64,000 bases of DNA, from assembly GCF_900104635.1 (NCBI RefSeq), contig NZ_FNWC01000007.1, positions 434,001 to 498,000 on the forward strand, given 5' to 3'. Origin of the DNA: Coprococcus phoceensis. GTDB taxonomy: Bacteria; Bacillota; Clostridia; Lachnospirales; Lachnospiraceae. A model generated the notes under the pieces. That model searched no databases and had not been told where the DNA came from. It was given only the letters and a program-made list of their open reading frames with translations. This document shows, in pieces, positions 59,250-64,000 of this stretch. Position 1 is the stretch's first letter; each line of letters starts with the position of its first letter. A program made the translations under genes and the position numbers.

Positions 59250-60323
59250 TTGGAAGAAAGAAGCGGAAGTTTTCTTCCAGAACTCCCCTACACTAACAGG
59301 GGAGTAATACGACAGAAAGAAGCATTAAGTGCCTTGATAGACTGGTGTCAGATAACGATTAAGGAAGTTCCGTTAGAAGCAGTTATAGAAGATGTACTGA
59401 GAATACCTTTGGAACTTATGACCGTAACGGGTTATGAAAAGGGGATTGCAGGACATGAGGTTGTGGCAATCTTCGATAATATCAAGGTGCTAAAGCCGAC
59501 AGGAAATGCACAGTATCAAGGCTTTCAGATTTTGATGAGTGGGAAAGGCTGTCGCAACTATGAGAATTTTTTACAACTCAATGAGGAAACATGGTTTGAT
59601 TTCTTGAACAGAGTTTGCCAGTATCATATCAATGTTCCTCGGATTGATTTGGCGATAGATGATAGAAAACCTTATTTGAGTATTCCCGATTTGATTGTAC
59701 GGACAAAAGAGGGATTGCTTTCCACAAAACTAAGGGAGATAGATTTTCACGACTCGGGAGAACTGAAAGAAGAAGTGTTTCAGAGTAAAGGTGGTAGTCT
59801 TTATCTCGGCAGTTCAGCCAGCAATTTGAGATTGGTATTTTATGAAAAAGGATATGAACAGAATAAAAAATATGGAACAGAATTAGACGAAAATTGGAAT
59901 AGATATGAGTTGAGATTTCGGCAGGAAATGGCAGTTAGCGTAGTACAGGAATTATTGAGATATAGAGATGTGGCAGGACTGGCAATGGAAGTATTGAACA
60001 GCAAAATACGATTTTTAGAAAAGCCGACAGACAGCATGACAACACGAAAAAGGCTTTACCCAACCTATCAAGCGTGGGCGGAACTGATGAAAGATATAGG
60101 TAAGGTTAAACTTACCATGCAACCACAGAAGAAAAGTTTACAAAAGGTGTGGGAATGGTTAGAAAAGTATGTTGCTCCGTCTTTGAAACTGTTTGCAGAG
60201 GTTGGAAAGATAGAGAAAAGGGATTATATCGGTAATCTTGTAGCAAATGGAGAAATGAATATCACACAGAAACAGTTGTATGATGATTACATAAAAGCAA
60301 GAAGATTAGAGGAAAGGGGATAA
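59250..60323 (+). CDS. MobT-type relaxase / Rep_trans protein of the Tn916-like module
   Basis: This 357-residue rolling-circle type relaxase lacks the HTH of its relative at 35210. Shared landmarks are IDWCQITIKEV near 34, PRIDLAIDDRKPYL near 132, SLYLGSSASNLRLVFYEKGYEQ near 190 and RYELRFRQEMA near 226. It corresponds to Tn916 Orf20. The TTG start at 59250 is preferred since AGGAGG lies at 59234-59239. An ATG at 59214 (12 residues longer) is possible but has a weaker site, and the ATG at 59241 is too close. Confidence 0.85.
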   Translation: MEERSGSFLPELPYTNRGVIRQKEALSALIDWCQITIKEVPLEAVIEDVLRIPLELMTVTGYEKGIAGHEVVAIFDNIKVLKPTGNAQYQGFQILMSGKGCRNYENFLQLNEETWFDFLNRVCQYHINVPRIDLAIDDRKPYLSIPDLIVRTKEGLLSTKLREIDFHDSGELKEEVFQSKGGSLYLGSSASNLRLVFYEKGYEQNKKYGTELDENWNRYELRFRQEMAVSVVQELLRYRDVAGLAMEVLNSKIRFLEKPTDSMTTRKRLYPTYQAWAELMKDIGKVKLTMQPQKKSLQKVWEWLEKYVAPSLKLFAEVGKIEKRDYIGNLVANGEMNITQKQLYDDYIKARRLEERG

Positions 60324-60327
60324 TCGT

Positions 60328-60507
60328 ATAGAAAAAGCATTATTAAATTTAAAGGAAGTAAGTGAGTATCTTGGACTTGGAGAAACAAAGACAAGAGAAC
60401 TCTTGAAAAGTAGAAACTGTCCGTTTTCCATGAAGATTGGGTATCGGTGGTATGCGAACAGAAGATTATTAGACACATGGCTAGAGCAACAAGCAAAAAG
60501 TTATTGA
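60328..60507 (+). CDS. Excisionase-like HTH protein without a standard start codon
   Basis: The frame encodes a winged-helix excisionase: LNLKEVSEYLGLGETKTREL, then MKIGYRWYANRRLLDTWLEQQ, ending at TGA 60505-60507, about 59 residues. It follows the relaxase by 4 nt and precedes the integrase, exactly where xis belongs. Upstream of the first conserved codon there is no in-frame ATG, GTG or TTG after a TAG. ATA at 60328, 8-9 nt after AGGAAAGGGG, is the only well-placed initiator. It either uses a near-cognate start or has lost its start by mutation. Confidence 0.6.
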   Translation: MEKALLNLKEVSEYLGLGETKTRELLKSRNCPFSMKIGYRWYANRRLLDTWLEQQAKSY

Positions 60508-60612
60508 AGTTCTGATTGAAAAGGAGGCGAACTTATAGTAGTATATGGTTAAAATCACAGAAGTTCCCTTTTTATTTATCAAAATATTTGATTGATAGAA
60601 AGGGTAGAGATT

Positions 60613-61851
60613 ATGGGTAAAGATTTAAAAGGAAAAGAATTAGGAACAGGTTTACGTCAAAGAAAGGACGGTAGATACGAAGCAAGAGCAAAGATAAACG
60701 GAATAGACATTAACTTGTATGATGTTGATTTGAAGAAATTAAAAATATTGTTTGAAAAGGCAAAAGAAGAAGCAAGAAATAATATTGATATGAAACGTCA
60801 GAAAATAACGCTGAATGAATGGTTTGAGGAATGGTTTGCAAATTATAAAATTCCTAATATCAAGGAAACAAGCGTGTTTCCTATGCGTAGCAAATATTAT
60901 AATACATTTGGAAAAGCAATAGGGAATATGAAAGTGACAGATATACGGAACTTGGATATTCAACGTGTCATTAACGATATGAATAAGCAGGGGAGAGCGT
61001 CTTCCAGTATGCGAGATGCTTTAGGCAGAGTTCGGGAGTGTTTGGAGTCTGCAAAGAATAATCGTATTATAGACATCAATCCATGTTTTGAAATCAATGT
61101 ACCTTGGGAAAATAAAACAGCAGAAAGACGTTTCTTATCAATGGCAGAGCAAACAAGGTTTTTGCAGGAAGTAGAGCATAACTGGTATAAAGAGATGTTT
61201 TACATTATGTTTCTGACGGGTATGCGAATTGGGGAAGTCGGTGGTCTGAAATGGGAAGATATAGACTGGAATAAGAAATGTATTAACATTCAAAGGTCTT
61301 TATCCTGTCAATATGAAAATGGAGTAAAGACTATGCGACTAACAAAGCCTAAAACACATAATTCATACAGAAGTATTCCGTTTATGGCAGAAACAGAAGA
61401 AATTCTGTTATCTCAAAAAGAAAAACAGAACAGGCAGAAAAAAGCCTATGGAAATCGTTGGCGTTCAAGTGGAGAATTTGATAACTTGGTGTTTACCACT
61501 TCTTTAGGAAGTCCAGTTATTCGGAATGTAGCAGAAAAAGAAATTAAGAAAGTAGTAAAAGCAATCAATTTTCAAGAAGCAATAGAAGCGGTAAAGGAAA
61601 ACAGAGAGCCGATAGAATTTAAAGACCTTTATCCTCATGCAATCCGACATACATTTTGTAGCAGGTGCTTTGAAAAAGGAATGGACGCTAAAGTAGTGCA
61701 AATGCTAATGGGACATCAGCATTACAGTACAACGATTGACATATATACTCATGTGACAGAAACAAAATTTGAAGAAGAAATAGCAAAGTTTGGTAGCGTG
61801 AGTGAAAAACAGAAAGTTCAGAAAAATAAAAACTCTACCCAGTGTGCATAA
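60613..61851 (+). CDS. int: Tyrosine recombinase / integrase, Tn916 type
   Basis: This 412-residue integrase has an N-terminal arm-binding domain (RQRKDGRYEARAKINGIDINLY, about 14-50), a core-binding SAM-like domain (about 75-170) and a catalytic domain. Catalytic residues are Arg in FLTGMRIGEVGGLKWEDI near 212, HAIRHTFCSR near 337, GHQHYSTTIDIYTHV near 363 with the terminal Tyr. GAAAGGGTAGAG precedes ATG 60613. It should drive integration of the region to its left; the direct repeats at 62165-62334 may be its arm sites. Confidence 0.92.
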   Translation: MGKDLKGKELGTGLRQRKDGRYEARAKINGIDINLYDVDLKKLKILFEKAKEEARNNIDMKRQKITLNEWFEEWFANYKIPNIKETSVFPMRSKYYNTFGKAIGNMKVTDIRNLDIQRVINDMNKQGRASSSMRDALGRVRECLESAKNNRIIDINPCFEINVPWENKTAERRFLSMAEQTRFLQEVEHNWYKEMFYIMFLTGMRIGEVGGLKWEDIDWNKKCINIQRSLSCQYENGVKTMRLTKPKTHNSYRSIPFMAETEEILLSQKEKQNRQKKAYGNRWRSSGEFDNLVFTTSLGSPVIRNVAEKEIKKVVKAINFQEAIEAVKENREPIEFKDLYPHAIRHTFCSRCFEKGMDAKVVQMLMGHQHYSTTIDIYTHVTETKFEEEIAKFGSVSEKQKVQKNKNSTQCA

Positions 61852-62072
61852 AAGAGTACCCAACATAGCAAAATAAGAGAAATTTGCTTTCAACGGGAAT
61901 GAAAAGTTTCTACCCAAAGGGAAATTGGGTAAAATGGAAGAGCAGAATTGAGGAAAGCGTAGAAAGCCTTATAAAATGGGCATTTGAGAAAACAGTAAAT
62001 AAAAGTTGGCAAAACAGATGGGAAACTAATTCCTAAATCGAACAAGTTATCATAACTTAATAAAGCTTATTA

Positions 62073-62106
62073 AAACCCCAGAAAACCTAGTGTTTCTGGG
62101 GCTTTT
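62073..62106 (+). terminator. Terminator downstream of int
   Basis: CCCCAGAAA and TTTCTGGGG form a perfect stem followed by CTTTT. Nothing coding is seen in 61852-62072. Confidence 0.75.
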
Positions 62107-62164
62107 CACGTCAAAGGCACTTCTTGTAAGCTGTTGCAAATTGGCGCATGTTATTGTACCGATT

Positions 62165-62334
62165 TTCGTAAAATCTTCGTCATGATTTTCGTCAAAGTTC
62201 TGTACGAACATCTTAACGCAAATTCTGCATGCTTTTTAATAAAAAGTAAGCGACTTATCATACAAATATATACGCAACTTATAAACCTAGTTTATTTTCG
62301 TAATCTTCGTCAAATTTTTAATCTAAATCTTCGT
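62165..62334 (+). repeat. Six TTCGT(C/A)A direct repeats, candidate integrase arm sites
   Basis: TTCGT lies at 62165, 62176, 62188, 62297, 62306 and 62330, mostly in the context ATYTTCGTCAAA. Intervals within clusters are 11, 12 and 9 bp, then 24. All are in the same orientation, in a 240-bp gene-free stretch beyond int where the element's right arm should be. Confidence 0.5.
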
Positions 62335-62383
62335 CAAAAGAATGTTGTAATAATGTATTTTTATTCATGCTACATAATAAATG

Positions 62384-62405
62384 CCGGACTGAGTAATCAG
62401 TCCGG
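62384..62405. terminator. Hairpin between the arm-site region and the HTH gene
   Basis: CCGGACTGA and TCAGTCCGG form a perfect 9-bp stem with a GTAA tetraloop. It lies just past the stop of the leftward HTH gene, whose transcript it could end. Confidence 0.6.
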
Positions 62406-62410
62406 TTGTC

Positions 62411-62599
62411 TTATAGTAAAGTGGTATGGAATTTTATATAAGAGGAAACAGATGCTCTTGGGATTTTCCAAATACGTCCGATGCGGAAAGCAGAAATTTC
62501 TTTTGTGTTTAGTAATCGGTAGGCAGTGTTTTTTCCGATTGATAGGATTTCGCAAAGCTCTTCGATTGTTATTAAGTCTTCATAGGTCTCTGTATTCAT
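62411..62599 (-). CDS. Small excisionase-family HTH protein
   Basis: This 62-residue protein is a single MerR/Xis-type helix-turn-helix with wing (LITIEELCEILSIGKNTAYRLLNTKEISAFRIGRIWKIPRASVSSYIK). AAAGGGG lies 7-10 nt before ATG 62599. Its orientation is opposite to int, and it lies beyond the putative right arm, so it probably belongs to a neighbouring, older element. Confidence 0.75.
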   Translation of the reverse strand: MNTETYEDLITIEELCEILSIGKNTAYRLLNTKEISAFRIGRIWKIPRASVSSYIKFHTTLL

Positions 62600-62763
62600 T
62601 AAAGTAATCCCCTTTCTTTTATCAACATTAATCATATGTTTATCTGCTTATATGAATTAAATAATAAGAAGACGTGTATAAGGGGAGTAGATAAAAATTA
62701 AAAAGAAAAGATAACTAACAAAGAAGTAATGAGAGCTTGGATAAGCTTTTAAAATCAATCATT

Positions 62764-62791
62764 CAATATGGCATAGACTTTTGCCATATTG
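62764..62791. repeat. Perfect inverted repeat upstream of the MobC-like gene
   Basis: CAATATGGC (62764-62772) and GCCATATTG (62783-62791) pair with a 10-nt loop and no T-run after. Next to a MobC-like gene it could be part of an oriT or an operator. The rest of 62636-62822 shows nothing else. Confidence 0.45.
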
Positions 62792-62822
62792 GGTGAAAAC
62801 TGTTTAAAAAGGAGCAATCATT

Positions 62823-63131
62823 ATGAAAAATGAAAAAAAGAAAGCACTATATGTAGAATTATCACCAGAGGATTATAAGCTTTTAGAAATGCAACTGAAG
62901 CGGAGGAATTTAGATAAAACGAATTATATAAGATATTTGATTAGAAAAGACCAAGATGATATATATAGTCCAAAAGCAGCAGAAGCATTAAATGGAGTGT
63001 CTTCTTCAACAGTAACAATCATGAATATGGTGTCTGAAGACTCTGATATTTATTCTGAATCTGATATATTTACTTTCGGAGCATTTTGTTATCACGAAAG
63101 AAATGGAAGATTTAGAACTGGTTGGAATTGA
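62823..63131 (+). CDS. Ribbon-helix-helix MobC-like protein, probably truncated and fused
   Basis: The first 60 residues (ALYVELSPEDYKLLEMQLKRRNLDKTNYIRYLIRKD) match the ribbon-helix-helix part of plasmid mobilisation accessory (MobC-type) proteins. From about residue 80 (DIYSESDIFTFGAFCYHERNGRF) the sequence no longer resembles the family, and it ends at 102 residues overlapping the next ORF by 29 nt. A deletion joining two genes near 63055-63075 is the likely cause. AAAAGGAG precedes the ATG. Confidence 0.5.
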   Translation: MKNEKKKALYVELSPEDYKLLEMQLKRRNLDKTNYIRYLIRKDQDDIYSPKAAEALNGVSSSTVTIMNMVSEDSDIYSESDIFTFGAFCYHERNGRFRTGWN

Positions 63132-63318
63132 TTTTCCGGAGATTAAAATAGAAGAAACAGAGGCGGAAAATTTTTATAAGCAAAAGATAAAAATTTCGGG
63201 TGAATACAATATGAATGATGAAGATAAGAAACTTCTTCATCGTGATGTGATCAATGAAGTCGCTTGGAATTTTTTAGAAATGATGCAGGCGAATGTAAAC
63301 TCTATAGTACAAAAATAG
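63103..63318 (+). CDS. Short hypothetical protein before the AAA gene
   Basis: A 71-residue acidic, helical ORF (MEDLELVGIDFPEIKIEETEAENFY...HRDVINEVAWNFLEMMQANVNSIVQK). Its Shine-Dalgarno is weak, so it may be the 3' end of a larger broken gene. It is 18 nt from the AAA gene and is likely its operon partner. Family not recognised. Confidence 0.4.
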   Translation: MEDLELVGIDFPEIKIEETEAENFYKQKIKISGEYNMNDEDKKLLHRDVINEVAWNFLEMMQANVNSIVQK

Positions 63319-63336
63319 AAAAAGCAGGAGGAAAAT

Positions 63337-63984
63337 ATGTTGAGAGAAAAATTAAAAGCATATATTGATGCGAATGTTCCGATTATTTATGTGAACAGCT
63401 ACGATGATAATGCAGTAGAAGAAAGTATTTTAAAAGCAAGTGGTAGAAGAAAAGTATGGGAATGGAATCAGATGTATGGACTTCTAAATCGGAAGGAAAT
63501 AGAAAAAAGAGAAATTCATTCAATACAGGAGATTTTAGATGATAATTGTACTTTAGAAGAATTTCTCAAAAATGGTGTAAAGGAGCAGGAATTTCAGGAA
63601 AAAGTTATCATTATCAAAAACATTGATTACTATTTGGAAGATGCAAGAATTGTGGGATTGTTCAAAAATGCCTGTTTAAAGATTGCAGAAGGAGAATTGG
63701 ATACTGTGTTTATTTTCATTTCTTCTATCTTAAAAGTTCCGAAGGAATTGGAAAAGTACATAACGGTTTTAGAAGAGGAATATTTATCAGAAGAAGAAAT
63801 TCGAGCTGAAATATTGGAATTTATAGAAGAAAACAGTGTGGGTGGTGTCTATGAAGGAACAATAGAAAGATTAAAGAGATTGCTGAATCAGCAAGTATTA
63901 GCATTGAAGAGTGCAGACGCTGTTTTAAGGATATCATTAAGGAAACGCCAATGCATTATCTGTCTTCGTATCGTGTTATGGTAG
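63337..63984 (+). pseudogene. N-terminal part of a Ycf46-like AAA ATPase, truncated
   Basis: GCAGGAGG precedes ATG 63337. The 215-codon ORF begins MLREKLKAYIDANVPIIYVNSYDDNAVEE and carries KVWEWNQMYGL and IIIKNIDYYLEDARIVGLFKN. These match the degenerate N-terminal ATPase-like half of Ycf46-type AAA proteins of about 500 residues. The Walker A-bearing second half is absent. From about 63870 the frame becomes unconvincing and a different frame encodes AraC-type sequence, so the gene is cut at a recombination or deletion junction. Confidence 0.6.
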
Positions 63985-64000
63985 GCATGGAATTGTTGCG
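63870..64000 (+). pseudogene. C-terminal DNA-binding part of an AraC-family regulator (enters from a junction, runs off the window)
   Basis: In a frame different from the AAA ORF, codons from 63873 read KEIAESASISIEECRRCFKD, IIKETPMHYLSSYRVMVGME and continue off the edge. This is the first helix-turn-helix and linker of an AraC/XylS domain (IAESASIS-EE--RCFK---TPM-YL-SYR). No start or N-terminal domain is present; a TGA lies upstream at 63852. It is the remnant of a host gene cut by the region to its left. Confidence 0.7.

Noticed and set aside
62134..62607. 157-codon plus-strand ORF
   Set aside because: It is antisense to the HTH gene at 62411-62599 over much of its length, lacks a ribosome-binding site, is Cys- and Phe-rich in an uncharacteristic way, and runs through the TTCGT repeats and a terminator hairpin.

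Overview
The window looks like chromosome of a low-GC, anaerobic, fermentative Firmicute, most likely a gut Lachnospiraceae (Ruminococcus gnavus/torques, Blautia or Dorea-like). This rests on a trimeric [FeFe] hydrogenase, a very large sortase-anchored GH84 hexosaminidase suited to mucin or host glycans, a T-box leader, strong Shine-Dalgarno sites and TndX/Tn916-type mobile elements. Species is inference. No rRNA, tRNA or CRISPR array was recognised.

Layout. 1-3.4 kb: end of a GH18 protein, an NSS-family Na+ symporter, queA and a short divergent cis-prenyltransferase. 3.6-7.9 kb: hydC-hydB-hydA-type electron-bifurcating or NADH-dependent hydrogenase. 8.0-13.9 kb: 1943-residue GH84 surface enzyme. 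14.0-16.9 kb: sensory-type hydrogenase with a PAS domain plus a SpoIIE-type phosphatase, probably the signalling arm of the hydrogenase, separated from it by the GH84 gene. 16.9-26.2 kb: split LysO exporter, tyrA (minus), an EF-G paralogue, trkA-trkH with an unknown membrane-anchored partner, and a P-loop protein. 26.4-31.5 kb: response regulator, histidine kinase and ABC/FtsX exporter module. 31.6-32.7 kb: ferredoxin / NapH-like / ArsR operon with a perfect 15-bp inverted repeat over its promoter.

33.0-39.4 kb: about 6.4 kb integrative mobilizable element (TndX-type serine recombinase, MobT-type relaxase, small cargo, and an unexplained array of ten degenerate units of about 65 bp). It interrupts an XRE regulator whose two halves join in frame when the element is removed. 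39.4-46.7 kb: host accessory genes, including an XRE-Uma2 fusion, a MarR/FUSC pair, an HD hydrolase, and an anti-sigma gene beside only the tail of a sigma-factor gene. 46.7-54.6 kb: metY preceded by a 21-codon ORF ending in Cys-Cys-Asp-Cys (candidate cysteine-sensing leader), nrdA-nrdB with paired NrdR-like boxes, and leuS behind a leucine T-box leader carrying repeated hairpins.

54.7-62.4 kb: second mobile region with Tn916-type modules (XRE repressor, small DUF961-like protein, MobT relaxase, excisionase, tyrosine integrase with helically phased repeats beyond it) and an IS4-type insertion sequence that split a 71-codon XRE gene, leaving a 7-bp duplication. 62.4-64.0 kb: a mosaic of broken genes (excisionase-like HTH, RHH MobC-like, Ycf46-like AAA N-terminus) ending in the C-terminal part of an AraC regulator in another frame.

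The most unusual signals are the cysteine leader ORF at 46811-46876, the covarying hairpin repeats in the leuS leader, and the repeat array at 36.47-37.07 kb.
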